From Polydrusus tereticollis (taxonomy: Eukaryota; Arthropoda; Insecta; Coleoptera; Curculionidae): a DNA stretch of 64,000 nt. The notes beneath the pieces were generated by a model. That model had not been told where the DNA came from and searched no databases. It saw nothing but the letters and a program-made list of their open reading frames with translations. The first letter of the stretch is position 1, and each line of letters starts with the position of its first letter. The stretch covers positions 44,327,275-44,391,274 of the forward strand of contig OY987332.1 of NCBI GenBank assembly GCA_963920685.1, written 5' to 3'. Below are positions 1 through 9,870 of this stretch, in pieces. The position numbers and the translations under genes were made by a program.

Positions 1-713
1 GGTAATTTGTCTACATGTGCTCCTTTAAAACATCGCGGATTTTTGCTTTTTCCTATAACTAATGGGGTCTCCTTCTCACCATTCATGCTACTGCAAAAAA
101 GAATTGTCACTCGTTGCTTAGCTGATTTTCTTCCAGCACATTTGTCACTCTTTAAGGCAAAAGTTTTGTTTGGCATTGCGAGATAATAAAGGCCTGTTTC
201 GTCTGCATTAAAAATATCTTTATCATCATAATCCTTGATAATTAATTTTAACTTAGTGAACCAATCTTGAACACTCACTTCATCCACATCAGCAGACTCA
301 CCAGAAATTGTTTTAAAATTGATGTCATGTCTTTTGCAGAATCTATCTAACCAGCCATTTGATGCCTTAAAATCACAATTTTTCAAATTTTCTGACACTT
401 CCAGAGCTTTTTCCTTTAGTAGTTTTCCGGATATTGGAATGTTTTTGTTTCTTGCTTTGCAAAACCATTCATAAACCATTTGGTCAATCGCAAGTCCGTC
501 TGTTTTTGGAAACTTCCGTTTTTGATCTGCATTAACTCCTCCTTCTTCATAAAGTTTTTTCAGTTCAATTTTACTTTTTAGAATATCATTTACTTGCGTT
601 CTTCCAACAACAAACTTTTCCGCTATCTTTCGAGCACTGATACCATATTTTTCACTATCCGCGATGATTTCGAATTTTTGTTTAAAAGATAAACGTTTAC
701 GTTTCAGAGACAT
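1..713 (-). CDS. pogo/Tigger-family DDE transposase, C-terminus beyond the window
   Basis: The minus-strand frame stays open for about 237 codons from the ATG at 711-713 to the window edge. Residues 1-60 form a CENP-B-type helix-turn-helix with KQKFEIIADSEKYGISARKI and a second HTH segment follows (LAIDQMVYEWFCKARNK). The first catalytic aspartate is in DIFNADETGLYY, followed by the typical CAGRKSAKQRVTILFCSSMN and ETPLVIGKSKNPRCFKGAHV. The second and third catalytic acids would lie left of position 1. There is no in-frame stop, so this copy may be young. The protein would bind its own transposon ends and cut DNA. A Tigger fragment at 26.3-27.4 kb belongs to the same superfamily but is broken. 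Confidence 0.85.
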   Translation of the reverse strand, partial: MSLKRKRLSFKQKFEIIADSEKYGISARKIAEKFVVGRTQVNDILKSKIELKKLYEEGGVNADQKRKFPKTDGLAIDQMVYEWFCKARNKNIPISGKLLKEKALEVSENLKNCDFKASNGWLDRFCKRHDINFKTISGESADVDEVSVQDWFTKLKLIIKDYDDKDIFNADETGLYYLAMPNKTFALKSDKCAGRKSAKQRVTILFCSSMNGEKETPLVIGKSKNPRCFKGAHVDKL

Positions 714-1110
714 GATCGACTATTGTGCTGTTAAAATGCAACTGAATAAAATTTTACCTTTTATGAAAACATCTTAAGAGTTAACAAATTATATTTGTAC
801 GTACTTAAAAACCCATTTACATAATTAGGTTTTATCATTCTCCGGTATTTCCAATAGTACCAGTAATAAAGTACCGGCTAGGTGCAAACATTCCCAGAAG
901 GGTCGAGACGACCGCAATTCAGGGTAAAAATTCAAGGTAATTTTCTTAAAAGTTACGGATTCATGTGACCGTGGCCGTTTTAGAAGTGTTTCGGTATTCG
1001 AGGGGTCTTTTATTATTAAAAATGCTATAAGATTTATTTTAAGAAGCCAAAACTGACCGTTCAGAGGGGTGACCGTTTTTAACGGGTGGCCGAAATGAGA
1101 AGTTTTACTG
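1..1110 (-). mobile_element. pogo/Tigger-like transposon, left part cut by window edge
   Basis: Read on the minus strand, the element begins at 1110 with CAGTAAAACTTCTC directly next to a TA dinucleotide (1111-1112), as expected for pogo/Tigger elements that duplicate TA and start with CAGT. The subterminal part carries short repeated motifs (CGGCCAC, CGGTCACCCC). The transposase gene lies at 1-713 on the same strand. The other end lies outside the window, so the second inverted repeat cannot be checked. Confidence 0.75.
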
Positions 1111-1112
1111 TA

Positions 1113-1578
1113 TAATAATTATTGTAAGCAAAAACAACTGCCTCGGAACCGTTCGTTATAAAAAAAAAATAATTCAACATTAATGAAGGAAATATTAAAT
1201 CTTTTTTTTCTAAATAGCTCAATAACCTAATTATTTGGTTATTATTAAACAGTAAATGCGGCCAAAAATGCTTCGAAATATTTTAGATAAAAATATTCCA
1301 TTTATTTCATTTAACAACACATTTTTTTTTAGTTTCGGACAATTTTTTAAATCCTTATCAAGGCATCAAGTGGTAAAAACTTCTAGGAATACCACTTGAA
1401 GTTATTGACACCACTCTGTAATTTTAAATTTTATGATTCAAGAAGTTAACAAAGAAAGAACAATTCATATTTTTCTATTTATAATAATAATTTAGCTCAA
1501 CTCAACCCTAATTAAGGACACCCGGTACACTAATAACTTGTAGAAACGTTAAAAAATATGAAGTAACATCGCTCTATA
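1113..1578. other. AT-rich spacer, no gene seen
   Basis: No credible reading frame or terminal repeat was recognised between the Tigger end and the next palindromic element. The stretch is AT-rich with scattered short homopolymers. Confidence 0.5.
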
Positions 1579-1581
1579 GTA

Positions 1582-2728
1582 CCGGGTGTTCCACCTAAGG
1601 AGGTAATCGGCTATATCTCAGAAAGTAATAACACTAGGACTTTGGGAAAAAATATATATCGATAAAAGCGGCCAAGAAAAATTGCTGGAAATTATTTTCA
1701 AGTTCGAAAAATGACCGCTAGGGGGCGTAAGAGAACTTTCAAAATAGAAATGCCGATTTTCTCTTGATTTTTCTTAATAAAAATATGTTAATAATATAAG
1801 CATTGTATTCTTCATAAAATTGTGCAACTTTATGTTAGGAATCGTTTTTTTCTATTTTCAATAATAAAGTGGTGGGAGAAGGTCAAACTTTTTTCTTTCA
1901 AACGCTGATATCTCTGCTTTGGATAAACCGATTTTATTCAACTTGGTCTTGAAAAAACGCCCTTCTTTTCCTCTACACGTAGATCTATTTACTATACCAT
2001 ATTGATTCTGATGGTGGCCACTAGATGGCGTTTTTCCGTAATTCCTAAATGAATAAGGATTTTCTCAAAAAAATGAAACGTTATGATATGACTTTTTCAT
2101 CATATTTTAGTTTAGGCTTATAAAGGCTATTAAATAGTGGAATAAAAAATCCAGGTCCGTATTGAAAATAAAAAAGTTGATGATGTTCGCTTAAATCCGA
2201 AACGTCGGATTAAAAAACTAACCCCATCGGCTTGTAGAGGAGGAAAAGTTACTATAAGGAACTGAAAACCGCAACGTGATTTCTTTTGTTAAACTAGAGA
2301 AATTAGGGATAATAATAATTAGTATGGAAAAATAGACCATTTTTTGAAACATTAATTAATCAATTAAATCTCTGGTTTAACAAAAGATATCACGTTGCGG
2401 TTTTCAGTTCCTTGTAGTAACTTTTCCTCCTCTACAAGCCACACATTATTGAAAATAGGAAAAAACGATTCCTAACATAAAATTGCATAATTTTATGAAG
2501 AATATTATTAAAATGCTTATAACATATTTTTATTAAGAAAAATCAAGCGAAAATTGGCATTTCTATTTTGAAAGTTCTCTTACGCTCCCTAGCGGTCATT
2601 TTTCGAACTTTAAAATGATTTCCAGCAATTTCTCTTGGCCGCTTTTATCGATATATATTTTTTCCCAAAGTCCTAGTTTTATTACTTTCTGATATATAGC
2701 CGATTACCTCCTTAGTTGGAACACCCGG
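1582..2728. mobile_element. TA-flanked palindromic element, CCGGGTGTTCCA ends, non-autonomous
   Basis: The left end CCGGGTGTTCCACC (1582 on) and the right end TTGGAACACCCGG (to 2728) are each flanked by TA, the target duplication of Tc1/mariner elements. The inverted arms run for roughly 290 bp (about 1582-1870 and 2443-2728) with diverged but clear pairing. No transposase is encoded. The centre (about 2227-2441) is itself an inverted repeat, so one palindrome sits in another. A relative with CCGGGTGTCC ends lies at 30443-32023. Confidence 0.75.
2227..2441. repeat. nested inner inverted repeat
   Basis: The arm GGCTTGTAGAGGAGGAAAAG near 2229 pairs with its reverse complement near 2420-2441, and the pairing continues through AACTGAAAACCGCAACGTGAT. 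The arms are about 80 bp around an AT-rich centre. The unit may be an older insertion or the core of the parent element. Confidence 0.7.
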
Positions 2729-2957
2729 TACAAGATAACAAAACATATTCTTATATTTTCACATTATTTTACCCGCTTTACGAAATCAATACAGTAATAA
2801 GTCAAAAAGACTAAAGAAATCTATAAAAAACCTACACAAATCTTCATTACACAATTTCTGATGTAGCAAATCTTATTTTAAACAATCCTGAATTTTAATA
2901 ACTATTTAATAATAACCAGAAAAACACGAATGCTAGGTATCTATACATAAATAGGTA

Positions 2958-3208
2958 CAGGGTTATCCAACCAAGACTAGACAACAAAATTTATATGAGA
3001 AATCGGATAAGCTCATTAAAAATACGGCATCCCATTTAAAAAAATATCAAAGTGACCCCTAGTACTTTTGTTTGATGTTCAATTGTTTTTTGCTGAAGAT
3101 ATTCGAATTCGCGGGAGAAAATGACTTAAGATGGCTATTTCAGTTTTTTTATAAAAGTACAGGAAAAGTCAAAAAATCGCCTTGTCTAGTCTTGGTTGGA
3201 TAACCCTG
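2958..3208. mobile_element. 251-bp mariner-type MITE
   Basis: Inverted ends begin CAGGGTTATCCAACCAAGAC on the left and match the reverse complement at 3183-3208. The paired ends are about 27 bp, and TA lies on both sides (2956-2957 and 3209-3210). There is no coding capacity. A related but chimeric copy lies at 29017-29202. Confidence 0.85.
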
Positions 3209-3489
3209 TACATTAAATAAAAATACTTTGCCTAATCAAACTAAAAATCCTCACAAAATATTAAACTTACATCGCTATAATGTTTCATTATTATGAAAAA
3301 TTTGACATGACTTTCTTTCAACCCTGTGTCAAATCAACACACAGACATAGACGACCCGATTGTAACAAGTAGGCTGTGATAAATAGAGTGCAAATGTTTA
3401 CTGCCAGGGGTAAATTTTGATTAAGGCAGTAAAGACAGTTCTCATTTCTTCATTTTCGTTCAATTTTTGAAATAATTTGCAGCGACATT

Positions 3490-3627
3490 TGAAAATTGTG
3501 AAAGCCGGGATCTAATAGTCTGTTTTAAACAAACCGGAGAAAATGCAGAGGAGGCAAGAAATTTTTACCACGTGTGGTATACAGAGAGAGGAGACTATCT
3601 TTTACGAACATTTTCGCAAAATTGCCA
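3490..3627 (+). pseudogene. mariner (DD41D-type) transposase N-terminal remnant
   Basis: The forward frame reads CESRDLIVCFKQTGENAEEA and continues with ARNFYHVWYTERGDYLLRTF, the N-terminal helix-turn-helix region of the transposases seen repeatedly in this window (compare MLLIYGECHKNGRRAQ at 8.2 kb). The similarity stops near 3627, shortly before the hammerhead-bearing element, and no catalytic domain follows. It is probably a host element interrupted or truncated by the retroelement next to it. Confidence 0.55.
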
Positions 3628-3725
3628 CACTACATAATTAACCAATTTAAAAAGAACCAAAAGGGTAATAAAAATATGTGTCTATTTTAAAACAGAAAAT
3701 GAAACCAGATGCTCTTTCCTTTTGT

Positions 3726-3787
3726 CAGAACCTATAGCCTCACTGACGAGCCGTTATACGGCAAAACACGCCTGGGGATAGTTCTGG
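3726..3787 (+). ncRNA. type I hammerhead ribozyme motif, copy 1 (degenerate)
   Basis: CAGAACC pairs with the later GGATAGTTCTG segment as outer stem I. CTGACGAG is the first core strand (the varying base is at the tolerated position 7). GCCG-TTATA-CGGC forms stem II. The second core strand reads AAAAC instead of GAAAC, and the cleavage triplet is GCC rather than GTC, so self-cleavage is doubtful. Stem III is reduced to about two pairs, as described for Penelope-type hammerheads. Confidence 0.65.
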
Positions 3788-4078
3788 CAGAAGGAAGAAG
3801 CAACCCCTGTACTTTTGATAGGTTTTCGGTTACTGAACCGACAAGACACCTAGCTCGGGCATACCGCTGCCTAGCGAGGACTCCTACAATTGTGACGTCT
3901 TGTCTTTGCAGGTTTTCCTCTGATATTTGTGGCTTTGTAAGTCGATTTTAGAGGGCGCAGGTATTCCTAAGAATCGCTGTTTTTTACCAGCACCACGAGA
4001 TGGAACCATCTAGTTTTAATCTCTGTTTTATCCCGCTTTTTCTGTTATCAAGCAGACGCTTATGCTTTTTCCTTTTAT

Positions 4079-4140
4079 CAGAAACTTTAGCCCCACTGAC
4101 GAGCCGCTATATGGCGAAACGCGCCTGAGGATGGTTCTGG
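4079..4140 (+). ncRNA. type I hammerhead ribozyme motif, copy 2
   Basis: The core is CTGACGAG (4096-4103), stem II GCCGCTATATGGC, then CGAAAC (4115-4120) and a minimal stem III. The downstream strand GGTTCTGG forms the outer stem I pairing with CAGAAAC upstream, with mismatches. The GAAA strand is intact here, unlike copy 1, but the triplet before the predicted cut is GCC, a weakening change. Confidence 0.7.
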
Positions 4141-4445
4141 CAGAAGAAAAATGCAACCCTTGTACTAGAGTTTAAATTATTATAACGTTGTGGCGTTTTC
4201 ATTGTAATCATGAGTGTTAATTACTGCTTTGAACCGCTTTATTAAAATTTGACACCTGGCAGTTAACATTTGAATCATATTTATCCCCGTGTCGTCTAAA
4301 GCTTACTTGTTCAAAGTGCCTGTTTCAAAGTCAACACGGAAAAATTTTTTAAACCTCTGTGTTTCAAAGAAAACTTACGCAAAGCACTAAGTATGGTATA
4401 TTTCTGGAATGGTAATTTCAAGCTCTATTTAAATATGCAGAAATA

Positions 4446-6379
4446 TAGGGTGGTCCAACGAAAACTTAAAACCTCGTTTTTCCTGCTTTAAAATAAAAAT
4501 ATGGAAAATCGCTCAGACCCGTCGATTTCTGATTCGAGGGGGAATAACTTTTCCGCTTTTATCATCTCCGTAACTTCAACCCCCTAACGGGGGTGAGCAC
4601 AACCTCCTGATTTTGAATAGGGATGAGGGGTGTTGCGATACCTCATTTTGAGGATCTTATCGAGTACTATCTGACCCTAAAATTTCGCTTCAAAATTTTT
4701 ATGTTTAACGAAATGACAGCTAAAATAGTGAAAGACTACTTACTTTTGTGATTAGTTTATTAAATGCTGAAAATGGCCGCCATTCACTTCCATGCAGTAA
4801 AATAAATTTTGCTCAAAACGTTCACGTACATTACTCAACATTTCTGGTGTAATTTGACGACATTTTATCAATGATCCGAATTCTCAAATCATCCAGTGAC
4901 TCAGGCTGCGTAGCGGAAATCTTAGATTTCAGGTGACCCCATAGAAAAAAGTCCAGTGGAGTCAGATCAGGTGATCTGGGTGGCCACTCAATATGTCTCC
5001 TTCTTCCAATCCAGGCCTGAGGAAAATTTTCATCTAAGGACTGACGCACAGGTTGAGCGAAATGAGGTGGTGCGCCATCTTGTTGAAAAATGATCGTTAC
5101 ATGGTCTTCTTCATTCTCCAATACTTGAACGAGGGCTGGATAAATAGCGTTCCCTAATAATAGTTCTAAATAATTTGGCCAGTGAGATTACCGGGTATAA
5201 AAAAAGGGCCGATTATGTGATTTCCATAAATACCCGCCCAAACATTTAACTTTTGGGGATGCTGAGTATGCACTTCACGAAATAATCTTGGATTTTCATC
5301 TGACTAATACCGACAGTTATGCCTGTTTACAATGCCATTAAGGTAAAATGAACACTCATCCGAGAAACAGATATTGAACATGTAGTTAGGATTATTGTTA
5401 ATAATTCCACCGACCACTTCACAGAACTGGAGTCGGCGATCGAAATCATCCTCATTGAGTTCCTGAACCAGTCGTATCTTAAAAGGATGGAACTTATGTT
5501 GTTTAAGGATTCTCATGATTGTTGTGCGTGAAACACCAAATACATCGGACAATTTCCTAGTACTAAGGGTCGGATCCATTGCTACTTGACCTAAGACAGC
5601 CACTTCCCTCGCTTCGTCTATTTCATACACCCTCTTTTTGTTTCCGACTGAACCAGTAGCGTCAAATTTGGCAACCAGTTGCACAACGTAAGCAGCGGAT
5701 ACATTTTTTTTAGGATGTCGTTTATTAAATAAAGCCGCTGTTACTCACGTAGAGTCGTTATTTCTAAAAAATAATTTTATTTCCACCCTTTCTTCTACGG
5801 ATCTACGGAATACACCATTTTAATTCTACTACAAAGTTGCAATCGCTCTGACACAGTTTTAACGATCTTAAAAATTCACGATCGACTAAGGTAAATCAAA
5901 AACATGGTCCGTCTACTTTTTTGGACAGAAAAAGTAACGAATAAAACAAATAATTCAAATGCGCCTGATAAGAGTAATATCCTTGAGGTAAATTTCAGAT
6001 TCTCTCCTCATACACCAGCGTTCTTTACTGCATCGAAGTGAATGGTGGCCATTTTCAGCATTTAATAAACTAATCACAAAAGTAAGTAGCCTTCCACTAT
6101 TTTAGCTGTCATTTCGTTAAAGATGAAAATTTTGAAGCGAAATTTTAGGGTCAGATAGTACTCGATAAGATCTTCAAAATGAAGTATCGCAAGACCCCTC
6201 ATCCCTATTTAAAATCAGGGGGTTGTGCTCACCCCCGTTAGGGGGTTAAAGTTACGGAAATGAAAAAAGCGGAAAAGTTATTCTCCCTCGAATCAGAAAT
6301 CGACGGGTCCGAGCGATTTTCCACATTTTCAATTTAAAGCAGGAAAATCGAGGTGTTAAGTTTTCGTTGGACCACCCTG
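4446..6379 (-). mobile_element. mariner-type element with ~300-bp inverted ends
   Basis: The left end TAGGGTGGTCCAACG and right end CGTTGGACCACCCTG are flanked by TA (4444-4445, 6380-6381). The inverted arms run to about 4765 and from about 6050, including the mirrored GGGGGTGAGCACAACC block. The transposase pseudogene is on the minus strand between them. The element has complete ends but a dead gene, so it could move only with a transposase supplied from elsewhere. Confidence 0.85.
4752..5744 (-). pseudogene. DD41D mariner-type transposase pseudogene
   Basis: Segments in order on the minus strand are the HTH region (TAALFNKRHPKKNVSAAY, then KLSDVFGVSRTTIMRILKQH), the first catalytic site ICFSDECSF, the second QQDGAPPH and the third SPDLTPLDFF. 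There are exactly 41 residues between the second and third aspartates. Breaks are a TAG at the codon expected to be Trp after NRHNCRY (about 5303), a frameshift near 5175 within TGQ-YLELLLGNAIYPALV, and another near 4870 before QITPEMLSNVRERF. The C-terminus EVNGGHFQHLIN ends at the stop 4752-4754. All three catalytic acids are still legible, so inactivation is by frame damage. Confidence 0.85.
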
Positions 6380-6381
6380 TA

Positions 6382-7046
6382 TACACAGTGCTTCATTTAA
6401 AAAGTTATTTTTCTCTATTGATACCTATTAAAATATTATTCAGAAAAAAAAATTACTTACATCATTTAATTCTACGTAAAAAAGTGCTTTGGAAATGTTT
6501 TGATAAAAATAAAAAAATTTTAACTGGAAAACACCCTGTATCTCCGATACGGTAATAGATATCGATATGCGGTTTTCACCGTTAAGTTTGCCGTTAAAAT
6601 CAAGCCTCAGACAACGCCATCAGTTTTTATCTAACTCTGTTAGAAATAGGGGGGTTTCTTTAAAAGTGCTGCAATTTGGCCCAACCTGTACGTATAACAT
6701 ACAGACTAACATGATATGTATCTACTTAGATAATGTTAACCATATCATGCATCATTAAGGTTAGTGCAGGCATCCAGTTATCTAGCTAATGAATATTCTC
6801 TCAAGTAAACGAGGATCGATAAGGTGAGCCAATATTGTTCCCTGGGGGGCCGTCTCCATGCCACAGATACCTTTAATGCGTACATAAATTGATCTTGTTG
6901 AGAATTCATTACTCTTTCGTTTAGGATGAAATAGGGGGAGGTATGTGAGAGTTAAATTTACAGCAAAGTAAGCGGATGGTATTATTGTATGTCCCTATTT
7001 TATGTGAAGGCTACATATTGTTATAAATTAATTAATATAGTAGGCA
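6382..7046. other. non-coding spacer with a stray mariner-type end
   Basis: AACACCCTGTATC near 6522-6534 resembles the terminal sequence of the CAGGGTGTT family, but no partner was found. The two small open frames here lack recognisable similarity and sit in AT-rich sequence. I see no gene. Confidence 0.4.
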
Positions 7047-7173
7047 TACAGGGTGTTCAACGACGATTTTCCCAGCATATTGCTCGGAAACGGAACCAGA
7101 TAGAAAAAAAGTTCAGGAACAAAAATTGAGGGCTTGTAAGGGAGCATCTAGGAAGGGTAATTTTAGATATACA

Positions 7174-7240
7174 GGGTGTTTTAAAAATAGTAATATTGCT
7201 GCCAAGTCAATTTTTTTAAATGGAACACCCTGTATATTGT
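7174..7240. repeat. small CAGGGTGTTTTA...GGAACACCCTG unit inside the TIR
   Basis: A 60-70 bp segment bounded by ATACAGGGTG and CACCCTGTAT lies inside the left arm. The same segment occurs inverted in the right arm at about 8745-8815. Both copies share GACTTGGCAGCAATATTACT in the appropriate orientation. Confidence 0.65.
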
Positions 7241-7389
7241 TAGTTTTTCGGAAAGCTTGTTTCAAGAGAAATTCAACCATACCATACTTGTTACGTTTCT
7301 AATTTAAAATAACTGAAATATGAGCGATTTATAACACTTTATTAAATTATGTAACAATCAATCGAAAACAAGAAGATAACTAAACAAAA

Positions 7390-8212
7390 TTAATTACGAC
7401 TTCTTCTCAAAATATGTTCAAATTGGTTACCACTCTCACTAATACAATATTCAAATATGTTTATAAGATTTCTGGTACACGTTGCTGTAATCATAGCTGG
7501 AGTAACATCTTGCTGCCACCACATAGAGGCTCTTTCATTGATTGGGATATTTTCAACTAATAAGGGAAGTTCGTTTTGAAGAAAATTTAAAAATTGTTCT
7601 CCATTTAGTGTCCCTTGGTAAAAGTAAGGACCTATAAGTAAGCCATTAAATATACCGCACCAAACGTTAACCCCCCAAACTACCTAAAAATTAGTCTCCT
7701 TCATCCAGTGAGGATGACCAGTAGTTGCAATTGTGGCGATTTACTATGCCGTTGTTGTAGAACCTACTTTCATCGCTCCATAAAATTTTGTTGAAAAAAA
7801 GACGGTCTTGTTCAAATTTTATTGACATCTCAGCAATGAAATTTAGGCGGCGTTCAGGATCTTCAGGTGTTAAGCCCTGCACCAGATGAATTTTGTAGGG
7901 GTGGTATTTATAATCTTTTAGTGTCCTTTCAACTGTACTTTTTCCAATACCTAATTCTTCCCCGAGGAGTCGAGTTGAGACATGTGGATACACTTGAACA
8001 TAGGCCAAGATGTTAATATTGTTGTCTTCTGTTCGGACTCGTTTTCTTCTTGGTGTTTTCGCCCTGCCACTGGGAAAGGAACCACTTCTTAATTCTTGTT
8101 CAACATTACGAAACGTTCTATAGCTTGGTATTTCACGATTCGGGTATCGTTGACTATACAGATTTTGAGCACGTCTTCCATTCTTGTGACATTCTCCGTA
8201 TATCAGGAGCAT
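7390..8212 (-). pseudogene. mariner-type transposase, third catalytic residue deleted
   Basis: The minus frame starts at MLLIYGECHKNGRRAQ; the true N-terminus probably lies slightly upstream, where a stop intervenes. It continues through the HTH (TRLLGEELGIGKSTVERTLK) and the first catalytic site ILWSDESRFYNNG. A stop follows in NF*VVWGVNVWCGIF near 7684, then QQDVTPA with Gly to Val in the second motif. Directly after this the frame jumps to the C-terminal ESGNQFEHILRRSRN and stop 7390-7392. The SPDLTPLDFF block that supplies the third aspartate is missing, so the protein could not catalyse transposition. Confidence 0.85.
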
Positions 8213-8395
8213 GACGACATACTCGTCATATTATGTAAAAAGCGAAGGCATTTCTCACTACTTAAAATAATTAACAATGAAACTACTTCTGACTCGTGAC
8301 ATGACAGCCCCCGTCATACTCTTCAATATTTCGCTGGTGGTTATTGTTATTATTGCATATCTGTTCATGCTTACGTAATTGATCATTTATAAGGT

Positions 8396-8647
8396 GGATT
8401 TATAAACTCGAAAAGTTGGCGAGGTTGAGGTTCAGTTGGTGTTGGAAATAGGAGTTCAATTTAAACTAAAGGGAACACTCAGTTCTATTTATACACTAGT
8501 TCATGTTGTTCATGTAAAGCTCATGTAAGGTTCGAAAACTTCCCGGGTAGTTCGAGATAATCAATTTTTATGCTCGGAATTCGGAATATCTAACCTCACA
8601 ACTTGACCATAACTTCAACCTCACCAACTTTTCGAGTTTATAAATCC
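8396..8647. mobile_element. 252-bp MITE, GGATTTATAAACTCG ends, copy 1
   Basis: Inverted ends GGATTTATAAACTCGAAAAG and its reverse complement bound a non-coding unit. It is about 95% similar by eye to the copy starting at 23421. It lies inside the mariner element 7049-8935, so it is younger than it. AAGCT-like bases next to the ends in both copies suggest the full terminus is TTAAAGCTGGATTTATAAAC. Superfamily not determined. Confidence 0.8.
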
Positions 8648-8937
8648 AGCTTTAGTCGCTCATATTTCAGTCATTTTAAATTAGAAACGTAACAAGTATG
8701 GTATGGTTGAATTTCTCTTGAAACAAGCTTTTCGAAAAACTAACAATATACAGGGTGTTCTATTTAAAAAAATTGACTTGGCAGCAATATTACTATTTTT
8801 AAAACACCCTGTATATCTAAAATTACCCTTCCTAGATGCTCCCTTACAAGCCCTCAATTTTTGTTCTTGAACTTTTTTTTCTATCTGGTTCCGTTTCCGA
8901 GCAATATGCTGGGAAAATCGTCGTGGGACACCGTGTA

Positions 8938-9559
8938 TTATTTAATGAGCAGTTGTAGCTATTACTTGCGAGTGAAATACTGTACGTTTTTTCCGACCAT
9001 CAATTCAATTTAAAGTAAATAACTTAAAAATGAGTAGAGAACTAAAATTTTTTTGCATCTTTTTGAGGAAAAATATTTTATAGCAGAAATTAGTTTGTCG
9101 AGTTATTTATTATTTCTTTTTTATTTTTAAATTATTTCGGACTTATCCTAGGGTATTTTTTGGAAAGCTTACTGGATTCTACCGAAACATTTTTGGAGTT
9201 ATCGATAAATTAATTAATTTTCAAATTAACCCATACAATTTCACAGTTAGATAAGACTTTTTGTTAGTGAGTGATTCATGTGTCTCTGTTTATAAGAACA
9301 TAATAATTGGGAAACGATAAAGGCTGGTTCACACTAGAGGCATCAGTTAATTGAATTAATGATAACTTTATTTAAACATTTAAAATACGACAGTGAAAAT
9401 AATTGGTACTCGATGAAAGGAACAAGTGGGGTGGCCGCGACTTTGAATGACTTCATGACACATCCGAGGCGTACTTCTAATGATGTTGTTGATGTGTTCT
9501 TGGGACAGTAGTTGCAGTTGACAGTAGTCTTTTCGCCAGACTCAATCCTTGGATGCGCC
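8938..9559. other. AT-rich spacer, no gene recognised
   Basis: A minus-strand open frame of 72 codons (9343-9561) has no motif I recognise. No terminal repeats were found. The sequence close to 9560 leads into the hammerhead-bearing fragment. Confidence 0.4.
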
Positions 9560-9870
9560 ACCTGATATTAGATACCTGCTTATGCGGGTTCCATTCCAGC
9601 CTTTGGTCTTCTCTAAGTCCTTGCTGGTCTGGTTGGGTGGATAGCTCGATTGCCACGAGATGTCGCCACGTGCAACATCTCGCATATGTGTCGCTACATT
9701 ATGTGCTGAAATGCACTGTAAGGTCCGTTACCTCTTCCTCAAACTCTATAGCCTTGCCGATGAGCCGTAATACGGCGAAACGCGTCCAAGGGTTGGGTCT
9801 GATGAAAAAAAAATGTTTGTCTATTTGGTACAATGCGATGATCTCTCTTGATAAATGCGTCTAGCCGCAC
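9560..9870 (+). mobile_element. hammerhead-bearing retroelement fragment, second subfamily
   Basis: The block GTCCTTGCTGGTCTGGTTGG, then ATTGCCACGAGATGTCGCCA and CGTGCAACATCTC upstream of the ribozyme motif is shared with the unit at 39849-40046. This marks a subfamily distinct from the 3.7 and 12.4 kb copies. One ribozyme motif (9741-9803) ends the block. No reading frame of a reverse transcriptase is present. Confidence 0.6.
9741..9803 (+). ncRNA. hammerhead-like motif, copy 3
   Basis: The order is CTTG (inner stem I), CCGATGAG, stem II GCCGTAATACGGC, CGAAAC, minimal stem III, GTC, then CAAG pairing back to CTTG. The core reads CCGA where CUGA is required (U4 to C), which should strongly reduce cleavage. 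The same change is in the copy at 39987, so it predates the split of these copies. Confidence 0.65.

Larger units (their letters stand above)
3690..4170 (+). mobile_element. retrozyme/Penelope-LTR-like unit with tandem hammerheads
   Basis: Two hammerhead motifs lie 353 bp apart on the plus strand in similar flanks (GCTTTTTCC before, GTTCTGGCAGAAG then CAACCC after). This tandem layout matches non-autonomous retrozymes and the LTRs of Penelope-like elements, whose ribozymes cut a tandem transcript into unit-length RNA. The block downstream of the first motif (GGTTTTCGGTTACTGAACCG, then CTGCCTAGCGAGGA) recurs after the ribozyme at 12.45 kb, defining a family. No reverse transcriptase is present. 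Confidence 0.65.
7049..8935 (-). mobile_element. mariner-type element, long inverted ends, internally deleted gene
   Basis: The left end CAGGGTGTTCAACGACG (7049) pairs with CGTCGTGGGACACCGTG (to 8935), and TA flanks both. The arms are about 280 bp and remain aligned through AGCAATATGCTGGGAAAATC. Each arm also contains a smaller unit with CAGGGTGTT ends (7174-7240 and 8745-8815). The transposase pseudogene lies on the minus strand, and a 252-bp MITE (8396-8647) has inserted between its start and the right arm. Confidence 0.85.

Noticed and set aside
9343..9561. Minus-strand open frame of 72 codons.
   Set aside because: No recognisable domain, and it ends in AT-rich sequence; not supported as a gene.
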